Shown here: piece by piece, positions 1-7,430 of the stretch
Layout of the letters: each line of letters starts with the position of its first letter
How positions within the stretch are numbered: position 1 is the stretch's first letter
Source of the DNA: Hymenobacter sp. BT18
Lineage (GTDB): Bacteria; Bacteroidota; Bacteroidia; Cytophagales; Hymenobacteraceae
DNA length: 64,000 bases
Assembly (NCBI RefSeq): GCF_012273015.1
Contig: NZ_CP050954.1
Span: 3,078,001-3,142,000, forward strand
Reading direction: 5' to 3'
Notes under the pieces: generated by a model
Seen by the model: only the letters and a program-made list of their open reading frames with translations
Databases searched by the model: none
What the model was told of the DNA's origin: nothing
Made by a program: the position numbers and the translations under genes

Positions 1-644
1 CCGGCTTCTACGATAACGTAGCCGTGCTTTCGGCCGAAGAACGCGCCGAGCTGAACCGGGTGCCACATTCCGATGAGGAGTTCAAGCAAAGCATTGGCCT
101 GAAAGATATTTACGGCGAGAAAGGCTACACGACCGTGGAGCGCATCGGCATCCGGCCCACGCTGGACGTAAACGGCATCTGGGGCGGCTACACGGGCGAG
201 GGTGCCAAGACGGTTATTCCGTCCAAGGCCTTTGCCAAGATTTCCATGCGCCTGGTGCCGCACCAGACCTCCGAGGAAATCACCCAGCTTTTCCAGTCAC
301 ACTTCGAGCGGATTGCTCCCGCTGGCGTGCACGTGCAGGTGCGCCCCCACCACGGCGGGGAGCCGGTGGTTACGCCCACTGATTCGGTGGCTTACCAAGC
401 TGCTGCCAAAGCCCTGGAAACCACGTTCGGCAAGAAGCCCATCCCAACGCGCGGCGGCGGCTCCATTCCCATTGTAGCCATGTTTAAAACGGAGTTGGGC
501 CTCGACTCGGTGCTGCTCGGCTTCGGCCTCGATTCGGATGCTATTCACTCCCCCAACGAGCACTACGGGGTCTTCAACTTCCTGAAGGGCATCGAAACCA
601 TCCCGCACTTCTTCCAGAACTACGTGGCGGCTAGCCGGAGTTAA
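1..644 (+). CDS. M20-family metallopeptidase (dipeptidase), C-terminal part
   Basis: This is the 3' part of a gene that begins before the window; the reading frame is open from base 3 (GFYDNVAVLS...) so no start codon is assigned. About 213 residues remain. They cover the end of the catalytic domain, the dimerisation (lid) domain (VIPSKAFAKISMRLVPHQ onward) and the return into the catalytic domain, with the glycine-rich TRGGGSIPI stretch and a terminal HSPNE segment whose His is the expected last zinc ligand of M20 enzymes. The family hydrolyses dipeptides or N-acyl amino acids in the cytoplasm. The exact substrate cannot be told from this part. A strong terminator follows directly. Confidence 0.85.
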   Translation, partial: GFYDNVAVLSAEERAELNRVPHSDEEFKQSIGLKDIYGEKGYTTVERIGIRPTLDVNGIWGGYTGEGAKTVIPSKAFAKISMRLVPHQTSEEITQLFQSHFERIAPAGVHVQVRPHHGGEPVVTPTDSVAYQAAAKALETTFGKKPIPTRGGGSIPIVAMFKTELGLDSVLLGFGLDSDAIHSPNEHYGVFNFLKGIETIPHFFQNYVAASRS

Positions 645-665
645 GAAACCAGTAATCCTGCGCAA

Positions 666-708
666 GAACGCCCCGTTAGCCAAATGGCCGGCGGGGCGTT
701 CCTGTTTT
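666..708 (+). terminator. Rho-independent terminator after M20 peptidase gene
   Basis: A 9-bp GC-rich stem (AACGCCCCG at 667-675 with CGGGGCGTT at 692-700) is followed by a T-rich tail at 703-708. It lies 22 bases after the stop codon of the peptidase gene. Confidence 0.75.
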
Positions 709-778
709 AGGTGGTTACAAGCTAAGGATGCAAGGAGCCTGAGGAGGTGAAATGGTACAGAGAGAGTGTCGCAGCCTG

Positions 779-1375
779 TTACCGAACCTGCAGCAAATAC
801 CCCAGATAAAACTCTACCGCATTATGATGAATACGCACTTGCTCTGTGGAAACCGAAAAATCCACAGCTTTATATGTCGGGGTAATGGATGCGCTGTATC
901 GCCATCCAATTGTAATGCCTGTGGCATCTTGGTAGCCAAAGCCTAAGGCGTAACCATAATCGTATGGTCTGAATATTCGTTTGCCCAGCGGCGTTATTTC
1001 TTCCGTATTGGAGTGAGCGAAAAGGAGCCGGCTGGCGGTGGGTCCTGCCTCAAAAAAGAGGTCATCCCAATGATATTGAGCCAGCAATGGGACTTGTATA
1101 TAGTCGAGTCGATATCCTATGCTGGGGCCATACGTCAGGGTTCGGTCGCCTCGTTGTGTATAAAGTAGCTCAGTTTGCAGTTTCCAGTGCTTTCCTATTC
1201 CGGCCCGCGTCAGCAAACCGCCGTGGCCTCCCAAGCGAAACGCGCCATTACTCGCATCGGTGCCGGAGGCAAAAGCCAATACTCCACCTCCTTTGGCGCC
1301 TACTTGCAGGCGTTGCGCCATAACTGGCTGGTATACCCATAATACAATGCTTATGATAACAGCTAAAATGCGCAT
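779..1375 (-). CDS. Outer-membrane beta-barrel protein (PorT-like family), paralogue 1
   Basis: 198 residues. An N-terminal signal peptide (MRILAVIISIVLWVYQPVMAQ) precedes a short beta-barrel with GAKGG, LQTELLYTQRG, YIQVPLLAQY, FFEAGPTASRLL and GFGYQDATGITIGWRYSASITP segments. These match the pattern of the 'outer membrane protein beta-barrel' family common in Bacteroidota. It is the shortest and most divergent of four barrel genes lying in a row on this strand (779-4016). A TATCTTTG -7 box (1406-1413, minus strand) sits 31 bases before the ATG. The function of such small barrels is generally unknown. Confidence 0.8.
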   Translation of the reverse strand: MRILAVIISIVLWVYQPVMAQRLQVGAKGGGVLAFASGTDASNGAFRLGGHGGLLTRAGIGKHWKLQTELLYTQRGDRTLTYGPSIGYRLDYIQVPLLAQYHWDDLFFEAGPTASRLLFAHSNTEEITPLGKRIFRPYDYGYALGFGYQDATGITIGWRYSASITPTYKAVDFSVSTEQVRIHHNAVEFYLGYLLQVR

Positions 1376-1405
1376 AGAATAAATAGTAGATGACTAAAGT
1401 ATAGA

Positions 1406-1413
1406 CAAAGATA
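1406..1413 (-). promoter_or_regulatory. Bacteroidota-type -7 box (TATCTTTG)
   Basis: TATCTTTG read on the minus strand, 31 bases upstream of the ATG of the first barrel gene, matches the TAnnTTTG -7 consensus. No clear -33 TTG was seen. Confidence 0.45.
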
Positions 1414-1448
1414 GATGGCTATGTAGCATTGAGTAGCTTTACTTACTG

Positions 1449-1503
1449 GCAGAGCCACAAAAGCCCGATTTCCTGACCGGAAATCGGGCTTTTGTGGCTC
1501 TGC
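1449..1503. terminator. Perfect 25-bp stem hairpin, bidirectional terminator
   Basis: The arms at 1449-1473 and 1479-1503 are perfect reverse complements over 25 bp around a 5-base loop (TGACC). The core AAAAGCCCGATTT / AAATCGGGCTTTT supplies a T-rich side on both strands. It lies 8 bases beyond the stop of the barrel gene at 1511-2179. Confidence 0.75.
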
Positions 1504-1510
1504 GCTCTGC

Positions 1511-2179
1511 TTATTTGCTGGGAATAAGGTAGCCTACTGAGGCCTGAAACACGGAGTTGCGGGCGTTGCGCACATCGGCGTCGCCGGTGTAGCCATCTTT
1601 GGCGAAATCGGTAAGGGAGCCATTATAGCGGACACCTATCAGGAAGCCCGCCGTGGACTGGTAGCCAAGCCCGGCCGCGTAGCCTATTTCGTTGCGGTTT
1701 ACCTTATCGAGGTCTTCGGTGCCGGAATACTCCGCGTAGGTAGTGCCACCGTTGAAGCTACGCTTGGTGTCGTCTTTCACCTTCAGTAGGTAGCTATACT
1801 GGGGGCCAGCCTCGAAGAAGAAGCCATCGGCGTTGATTTTCAGCAGCACCGGCACATCAATGTAATTGTAGGTGCGAGTACCCTGGTACTTTACTAGACC
1901 GAACAGCTCACTTTCATCGAACTTGAAGCCTTTCTGCGAGTACAGCACCTCGGGCTGCACTGAGAAGAACCCGTCGTCAGTGAAGCTTATGTTAGCCATG
2001 ACGCCACCGTGGCCGCCCCACTTGTTCTGAAAGCGGTTTTCATCGACTAAATCGCCAGAGAGGTTGGAGTAGTTGGCGCCGCCTTTAAATCCCAGGCGGA
2101 TACTCTGAGCTTGCGCGGAAGAAGAAGCCAGGGCGCCGGCCACAAGAGCAGCGGCTACAAGCAAAGAAGTGTTTTTCAT
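1511..2179 (-). CDS. Outer-membrane beta-barrel protein (PorT-like family), paralogue 2
   Basis: 222 residues. The signal peptide MKNTSLLVAAALVAGALASSSAQA is followed by IRLGFKGGANYSNLSGDL, the SVQPEVLYSQKGF strand, the YIDVPVLLKINADGFFFEAG strand pair, GYAAGLGYQSTAGFLIGVRYN and a C-terminal VFQASVGYLIPSK that fits the terminal barrel strand. It is closely related along its length to the neighbour at 2378-3058, which shares FFEAGPQ/YFEGGPQ and an almost identical C-terminus, so the two look like a tandem duplication. The protein is expected in the outer membrane; its role is unknown. Confidence 0.85.
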   Translation of the reverse strand: MKNTSLLVAAALVAGALASSSAQAQSIRLGFKGGANYSNLSGDLVDENRFQNKWGGHGGVMANISFTDDGFFSVQPEVLYSQKGFKFDESELFGLVKYQGTRTYNYIDVPVLLKINADGFFFEAGPQYSYLLKVKDDTKRSFNGGTTYAEYSGTEDLDKVNRNEIGYAAGLGYQSTAGFLIGVRYNGSLTDFAKDGYTGDADVRNARNSVFQASVGYLIPSK

Positions 2180-2328
2180 GGGTGCAACGGAGTTAGGTTA
2201 GAGAATTGATTGCACGATGCCGCCGCTAAAACGAAAAGCGTGCCAGCCTATTGCCGGGCTATCAGGAAGCGGCTGCTGAGGGGCGAAAGCGCCTGAGTGC
2301 CGGTTAGCAGGGACAGCAGAACGCAAGA

Positions 2329-2357
2329 GGCCGGCTCCTCTGCAAGAAAAGCCGGCC
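2329..2357 (-). terminator. Possible weak terminator hairpin
   Basis: GGCCGGCT (2329-2336) pairs with AGCCGGCC (2350-2357). On the minus strand it follows the stop of the barrel gene at 2378, but there is no good T run after the stem. Confidence 0.35.
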
Positions 2358-2377
2358 CTTACCAATGCTGTTGACGC

Positions 2378-3058
2378 TTATTTGCCGCCGAACAGGTAGC
2401 CCACTGAGGCCTGGAATACGGAGTTGCGAGCGTCCCGGAGCTCGCCGTTGGAGTACTTCTCATCGCCAAACTTGGTGAAAGCCCCGTTGTAGCGGATGCC
2501 GGCCATCCAACCGGCCTCCGACTGGTAGCCCAGCCCGGCGGCATAGCCAACCTCGAAACGCTTAGCGTTGTCGATGTTCAGGTCTCTGTTGATGTCGGTG
2601 ACTGGCTGGCCGGTTGTTTTATTCTTGACTTCGATGTTATTCTTGGCGCTCAGCAGGTAGCCTACCTGTGGGCCGCCCTCGAAGTAGAACCCATCGGCGT
2701 TTATTTTCAGCAGCACCGGCACATCGAGGTAATTATAGTTGATATTACCTTCAGTCTTGTAGGTGTTGCCGTTCTGGTCGGTCGATTCCTTATCGGCGTA
2801 CTGGAAGCCTTTCTGCGAGAAGAGCAGCTCGGGCTGCACCGACAGGAAGCCGTCGTCGGTCAGGGGGGCATTCAGCATCACCCCGCCATGGAAGCCCAGC
2901 TTGTATTCGTAGTTGTCTTTGCCGGTTAGGTCGCCGGCCAGGTTCGAGTAGTTAGCGCCGGCTTTTACACCCAGGCGTACGCCCTGAGCGTGGGCAGAAG
3001 TAGCAGAGAAAGCGGCAGCCGACAGCAGGGCAACGGCGAGGAGGGGAGTCTTTTTCAT
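2378..3058 (-). CDS. Outer-membrane beta-barrel protein (PorT-like family), paralogue 3
   Basis: 226 residues. The signal peptide MKKTPLLAVALLSAAAFSATSAHA is followed by VRLGVKAGANYSNLAGDLTG, LSVQPELLFSQKGFQY, YLDVPVLLKINADGFYFEGG, VGYAAGLGYQSEAGWMAGIRYN and the C-terminal strand VFQASVGYLFGGK. It is the nearest relative of the 1511-2179 gene. Both genes have a GTGCAA/TTGCAC inverted pair just before the start codon. It is expected to be an outer-membrane barrel of unknown function. Confidence 0.85.
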   Translation of the reverse strand: MKKTPLLAVALLSAAAFSATSAHAQGVRLGVKAGANYSNLAGDLTGKDNYEYKLGFHGGVMLNAPLTDDGFLSVQPELLFSQKGFQYADKESTDQNGNTYKTEGNINYNYLDVPVLLKINADGFYFEGGPQVGYLLSAKNNIEVKNKTTGQPVTDINRDLNIDNAKRFEVGYAAGLGYQSEAGWMAGIRYNGAFTKFGDEKYSNGELRDARNSVFQASVGYLFGGK

Positions 3059-3160
3059 GGTGCAACAAAGGGGTTAGTGAAACATTGCACGAACTGCTCC
3101 AACAGGAGCGGTTTTTGGGCCTTAAACGGGCTATTCAGGAAAAGTGACGTACTCCGGCCA

Positions 3161-3189
3161 AAAAAAAGAGCAGGCCGCCGGACCTGCTC
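3161..3189 (-). terminator. Rho-independent terminator (minus strand)
   Basis: Read on the minus strand, GAGCAGG (3183-3189) pairs with CCTGCTC (3168-3174) and is followed by a run of seven or more T (A run at 3161-3167 on the plus strand). It lies between two barrel genes, after the stop of the gene at 3216-3962. Confidence 0.75.
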
Positions 3190-3215
3190 CATATGCAACC
3201 AAGATAACTGGCTGG

Positions 3216-3962
3216 CTACTTGCCTAGTTGCAGCAGATAGCCCACTTGCACCACAATGGCGTCGTTGTTGGTGATGGGCTTCCCTGGCAGGGCGTCCCGC
3301 TCAATCACGGTTTTAAAGCCCCGACTGTAGCGCAACCCCATCGTCAGCCCGCTGCGGTGCTGAAAACCCATGCCCCCAATGGCGCCAAAATCGAAGGCCT
3401 GCACGTCGCTCGTCGACGAAGCCGTAGAGTTTGTGGTGGTAGCCTCCCGGCCGTCGGCGAAGGTGCGGGTTGTTTCGGTTTCGGTTTGGCTGCCGATCAG
3501 GTAGCTCACTTGGGGCCCCAGCTCAAAATATAGCCCGCCGTTGGTGTTCACGCGGAAGGCCAAAGGCAGCTCCAGGTAATTCAGACGCCGCTTCATCAGC
3601 AACACGCGCTGCGACTCGCCTGCTTCCAGGCCCGTGGTGGTTAGAGACGTGTTGGTCATGCGGTAGCCTTTCCGGCTGAAGCTTAGCTCGGGCGCCACGG
3701 TAAACACGCCCGTGCTGCTTAAGGGAATGGTGCTGGCCAGGCTCACAAAGAAGTCGGGGCGCCGTCCATCGGTGCGGGTGCGGTAGTTTTCGCCGCCCAG
3801 CTGGTCCACATCGTTGCCGGTAAGACGGCTGAGCATCAGTCCGGTTTTCAGCCCCAGGCGGGGGCGGCCAGCATTCTGGGCCGAAGCCGTAAAGGAAAGC
3901 AGGAGCAGGGCGGCCGCCGCCGAGCCTTTGGCTGCTAAACGAAACAAGTCGGAAATCAACAT
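3216..3962 (-). CDS. Outer-membrane beta-barrel protein (PorT-like family), paralogue 4
   Basis: 248 residues from the ATG at 3962. An upstream in-frame ATG at 4016 would add 18 residues that do not look like a signal sequence, so the inner start (MLISDLFRLAAKGSAAAALLLLSFTASAQ) is preferred. The mature part has PRLGLKTGLMLSRLTGNDV, FTVAPELSFSRKGYRM, LNYLELPLAFRVNTNGGLYFELG, FDFGAIGGMGFQHRSGLTMGLRYS and the terminal strand VVQVGYLLQLGK, the same order of strands as the three genes before it. It is about 25 residues longer because of a Thr/Ser-rich loop (TETETTRTFADGREATTTNS). Confidence 0.82.
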   Translation of the reverse strand: MLISDLFRLAAKGSAAAALLLLSFTASAQNAGRPRLGLKTGLMLSRLTGNDVDQLGGENYRTRTDGRRPDFFVSLASTIPLSSTGVFTVAPELSFSRKGYRMTNTSLTTTGLEAGESQRVLLMKRRLNYLELPLAFRVNTNGGLYFELGPQVSYLIGSQTETETTRTFADGREATTTNSTASSTSDVQAFDFGAIGGMGFQHRSGLTMGLRYSRGFKTVIERDALPGKPITNNDAIVVQVGYLLQLGK

Positions 3963-4142
3963 ACTATAGAAAAACAGGCGCTCCGGTAACCAGCCCGGTC
4001 GGGGTGGCCGCGCCATTCGGCTACAATGTTACGCCAAAGGTGGGAGTTGCGCGGCGGCATGATCTGCTTGAGGGAGCAATTTTGGCTTGGAGAGGTTGCA
4101 CTAAGCGCGGTAACTAACGAAACCCGCAGTATTTTGGCGGCT

Positions 4143-5252
4143 ATGATGCGTGTGACGTTGCGCCGGTACGCGGGGGTAGGATTGATGATGGGGGCCCTGG
4201 CGCCACAAGTGGCGGCGGGGCAACAGCCCGCGCGGGCAGTGGTGGTGGGGGCCTATGCCCAGGGCGCTTTCATCATCGCGCACAGTCCCCGAGTAAAGCA
4301 CCTGGTGCGGGCACACCCCACCGGCTTCGAGCTGAACCTGCAGCATCAGACGCGGGGTGAGCAGCCCTGGCATGCCTGGCACCGCTACCCGCGCGTGGGC
4401 CTAGCCCTGCTGTACTATGATTACCACACCACCACGCTGGGCCGCAGCTACGGGGCGGGCGTGTACCTGAGCAAATCCCTGTGGCGCACGGCCCGTCAGG
4501 AAGTAAACTTTCGGCTGGGCGGGGGCCTAGGGTGGTTCAGTCAGGCCTTCGACCAAAGCGCCAACCACAAAAATACCTTCGTTAGCTCCCGGCTGAACGC
4601 CTTGATCCTGACCCGCGTGGAGTATGACGTGGCCCTGACCAACCGGCTGGGGCTGCTGGCCGGGCTGGGGCTAAACCACTATTCCAACGGCGCCACCACC
4701 AAGCCCAACCTGGGCATCAACATGCCTACGCTGGTGCTGGGCCTGAATTTGCACTCCCAGCGCCCTTTCCGGCCCCTGGACCAGCCGCCCGCGCCCGCGC
4801 CCGCCGAGCTAGGTAAGCTCTTCCTGAACCTGAGCACCAGCGTTGGGTACAAGCAGCGCAACGAAACCGACACCCGCAAATACCTGGTGAACTCCGTGAC
4901 GGTGGCCGGAGGCAAGCGGCTGAACCGGAAAAGCAACCTCCTGGTAGGGGTAGAAGGCTTTTACGACCGGTCGTTGCGGGCGGAGCTGCGCGACACGGCC
5001 CGCTTGGACCGGCCGCTGCCCGATGTGAAAAAAGCTGGTGTATTTCTTGGGCACGAGCTGCTGTTCGGGCAACTGGCCTTCAGCACCCACCTGGGGTTTT
5101 ACCTGTATAATCCGTACAAATCCAACAAGTTCTACTACGAGCGAATCGGTCTGAAATATGCCTTTACGAACCATCTGTTCGGGGCCCTCGACTTGAAAGT
5201 GCACCGCGGTGCCGCCGACGTGCTGGAGTTCCGACTTGGGGCAAAGCTGTAA
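4143..5252 (+). CDS. PagL-like acyloxyacyl hydrolase (lipid A deacylase family) with C-terminal extension
   Basis: 369 residues from ATG 4143; the frame is open further upstream (4026), but the signal-like sequence MMRVTLRRYAGVGLMMGALAPQVAAGQQ starts here. The N-terminal half is a barrel with the signature LNHYSNGATTK (His about residue 179). This matches the His-x-Ser-Asn-Gly active-site region of PagL lipid A 3-O-deacylases of the outer membrane. The remaining ~170 residues (from about 220) are more barrel-like strands ending in FRLGAKL and are not part of classic PagL, which is about 170 residues long. A Glu in the expected catalytic position could not be confirmed. The enzyme could trim acyl chains from lipid A; the substrate is inferred from the family only. 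Confidence 0.72.
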   Translation: MMRVTLRRYAGVGLMMGALAPQVAAGQQPARAVVVGAYAQGAFIIAHSPRVKHLVRAHPTGFELNLQHQTRGEQPWHAWHRYPRVGLALLYYDYHTTTLGRSYGAGVYLSKSLWRTARQEVNFRLGGGLGWFSQAFDQSANHKNTFVSSRLNALILTRVEYDVALTNRLGLLAGLGLNHYSNGATTKPNLGINMPTLVLGLNLHSQRPFRPLDQPPAPAPAELGKLFLNLSTSVGYKQRNETDTRKYLVNSVTVAGGKRLNRKSNLLVGVEGFYDRSLRAELRDTARLDRPLPDVKKAGVFLGHELLFGQLAFSTHLGFYLYNPYKSNKFYYERIGLKYAFTNHLFGALDLKVHRGAADVLEFRLGAKL

Positions 5253-5401
5253 GACATCGGCGGGCAGGTTTCGCCTGAATAAGCTGCTAAGAGAGTTGAG
5301 GCGGCAGAACTGACGCTTCGGTAAGAAACGCCGGGTAGCCTGGGTAACACGGGCTTTCTTCGGGCCCTACTTCTTCAAACGCTTAGCCGACGGCTCCCTT
5401 C

Positions 5402-6052
5402 ATGGAAACACTGCTACTGCTCAACCGCTGGCTACACATTGCCGCGGGTTTTACCGGTTTTTTTGTGGCCCCCGTTGCCTTGCTGGTGCGCAAGGGTGGG
5501 GCCGCCCACCGGCTTTGGGGCCGGGTGTTTTTCTGGGCTATGGTGGTGGCCGGGAGTACGGCTATCCTATCGGCCAGCCTCCAGGGGCTAACCTTTTTGC
5601 TGCTCACGGGCGTGTTTAGCTTGTATTTGGCGCAGTTTGGCTACCGCTCCCTCTACCACAAGCGCATGGGGGCCGGGCAGCTCCCCACGCGCTACGACTG
5701 GCTGAGCGTGCTCGTGGGGCTGCTGATCTTCCTGGGCACCATCGGCTACGGTTTGCTGAGCCGCCCGTTCAACCCGGTGGCGCTGGTGTTCGGGGGCATC
5801 GGGCTGTTCACGACGGTGCGCCAGCTCCGAGGCTTCCGGCGAGAGGGAGCGTGGCCGGCGGGTCAGTGGCTGCGCAACCACATTTCGGGGTTTGTGGGCT
5901 CCTACATTGCCGCTGTTTCGGCATTTTCCGTCACCAGCCTTTCCTTCATCCCGTTTCCGCTCAACTTCCTCTGGCCTACGCTGGTGCTGGTGCCCCTCAT
6001 GATCTGGCTGCAGCGCCGCTACGCGCCGGAAGGTAAAGCGGTGAAGTTGTGA
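5402..6052 (+). CDS. Polytopic membrane protein (DUF2306-like)
   Basis: 216 residues, strongly hydrophobic, with about six to seven predicted membrane spans. The first helix pair RWLHIAAGFTGFFVAPVALLVRKGG followed by HRLWGRVFFWAMVVAG resembles predicted membrane proteins of the DUF2306 type. It ends in a basic tail (RRYAPEGKAVKL). No catalytic motif is visible and the function is unknown. It stands alone between the PagL-like gene and the convergent pyrD. Confidence 0.6.
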   Translation: METLLLLNRWLHIAAGFTGFFVAPVALLVRKGGAAHRLWGRVFFWAMVVAGSTAILSASLQGLTFLLLTGVFSLYLAQFGYRSLYHKRMGAGQLPTRYDWLSVLVGLLIFLGTIGYGLLSRPFNPVALVFGGIGLFTTVRQLRGFRREGAWPAGQWLRNHISGFVGSYIAAVSAFSVTSLSFIPFPLNFLWPTLVLVPLMIWLQRRYAPEGKAVKL

Positions 6053-6124
6053 GATGGTGAGTTCCTCGTAGATCAGTTCGAGTAGTTCACTAAGAACGTC
6101 CTGCTTCGCTACACTCTGCCTGGT

Positions 6125-7159
6125 TTACTGCTGCACTAGCGCCTGGTTGATGCGCTTGATCAGGCTGGGGCCTTCGTAAATAAAGCCCGTGTACAGCTGC
6201 ACGAGCGAAGCGCCCGCCGTCAGCTTTTCCAGCGCATCCTGGGGGGAGTGAATGCCGCCTACGCCGATAATAGGCAGCTTGCCCCTGCTGTGGTGGCTGA
6301 GGTAACGAATAACGTTGGTAGCGCGCTGCTGCAACGGCCTGCCACTCAAGCCGCCCGCACCCAGCCGCTCGACGTGCGAACGAGCAGTGCGCAGGCCTTC
6401 CCGGCTGATGGTCGTATTGGTGGCTACCAAGCCGGCCAGCTGCGTTTCGCGGGCAATGAGCAGGATGTCGTCGAGCTGTCCGTCGGTCAGATCGGGGGCA
6501 ATTTTGAGCAGCAGGGGACGGGGCTGGGGCAGGGCTTGGTTGCGGGTCTGCACCTGCTGGAGCAAATCGATAAGGGGCTCCCGCTCCTGCAGCTGGCGCA
6601 GGTTCGGCGTGTTCGGCGACGAAACGTTCACCACAAAATAGTCAACTTCGGCGTGCAGGGCCTCCACGCAGGCAATGTAGTCCTGGGCTGCCTGTTCGTT
6701 GGGCGTGTCCTTGTTCTTGCCGATGTTGCCCCCGATGATGAGTCCCCGGTCGCGCCGCAGGTGGAGGCGGGCGGCGGCGGCGGCGGCACCTTCGTTATTG
6801 AACCCCATCCGGTTGATGAGGCCTTCGTCCTCGGGCAGCCGAAACAGGCGCGGGGTAGGGTTGCCGGGCTGGGGCCGCGGCGTAACGGTGCCAATTTCCA
6901 CGAATCCGAAGCCCAGGGCGCCCAGCTCATCGGTCAGCACCGCGTTCTTGTCGAAGCCGGCAGCCAGGCCCACAGGGTTGCGGAACGGCAGGCCGAATAC
7001 CTCACGCGCCAGCGCAGGGTGCTCAAAGTCGTAGAGCCGGCGCAGCAGGGCAGGGGTGCCCGGCAGGCGGTAGCCCCGCTTCAGGTTGTCGAACACCAGG
7101 TGGTGCGCCTTCTCGGCGTCGAAGCGGAACAGCAGGGGCTTAAGCAGAGTGTGGTACAT
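6125..7159 (-). CDS. pyrD: Dihydroorotate dehydrogenase (quinone), class 2
   Basis: 344 residues from ATG 7159 ([20 protein letters not shown]). An in-frame ATG at 7183 would add eight residues without homology character. It catalyses oxidation of dihydroorotate to orotate in pyrimidine synthesis, using membrane quinone through FMN. The N-terminal amphipathic helix typical of class 2 enzymes is present. LAAGFDKN (about 65-72) begins the FMN barrel, [14 protein letters not shown] (about 178) carries the catalytic Ser, and KIAPDL, ATNTT and GVGGI complete the FMN/phosphate sites. A GACTTTTG box lies at 7181-7188 on the minus strand. Confidence 0.95.
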   Translation of the reverse strand: MYHTLLKPLLFRFDAEKAHHLVFDNLKRGYRLPGTPALLRRLYDFEHPALAREVFGLPFRNPVGLAAGFDKNAVLTDELGALGFGFVEIGTVTPRPQPGNPTPRLFRLPEDEGLINRMGFNNEGAAAAAARLHLRRDRGLIIGGNIGKNKDTPNEQAAQDYIACVEALHAEVDYFVVNVSSPNTPNLRQLQEREPLIDLLQQVQTRNQALPQPRPLLLKIAPDLTDGQLDDILLIARETQLAGLVATNTTISREGLRTARSHVERLGAGGLSGRPLQQRATNVIRYLSHHSRGKLPIIGVGGIHSPQDALEKLTAGASLVQLYTGFIYEGPSLIKRINQALVQQ

Positions 7160-7430
7160 GGCATGGCGCAACGGGCCGGGCAAAAGTCTGAATAAAAATC
7201 CTGATGCAGGTAGCCGAGGTGCCGGGGCCTCAATTCAGGTAGCTACATATAATATTATTATTTTAAGATATTAAAAGGATTTTCCTAGATTTCAGCCCTT
7301 CGAATTCCTTACGCGGCTGCGCTGCCTATGGAAGCTGCGGTGCATTACCGCTCCACCTTAGCTAACCAGTCGGGGCCGCCGAAGGAGCTTGCCACTTCCA
7401 TACTTTTCTTCACTCCAACCTCTTTCCGCT
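7160..7430. other. Intergenic region between divergent pyrD and the beta-helix gene
   Basis: This 271-base gap contains the upstream regions of both divergent genes. A conspicuously AT-rich block lies at about 7243-7290 (runs of TATAATATTATTATTTTAAG) in otherwise GC-rich DNA, probably the regulatory core. No coding or RNA gene was recognised. Confidence 0.5.
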
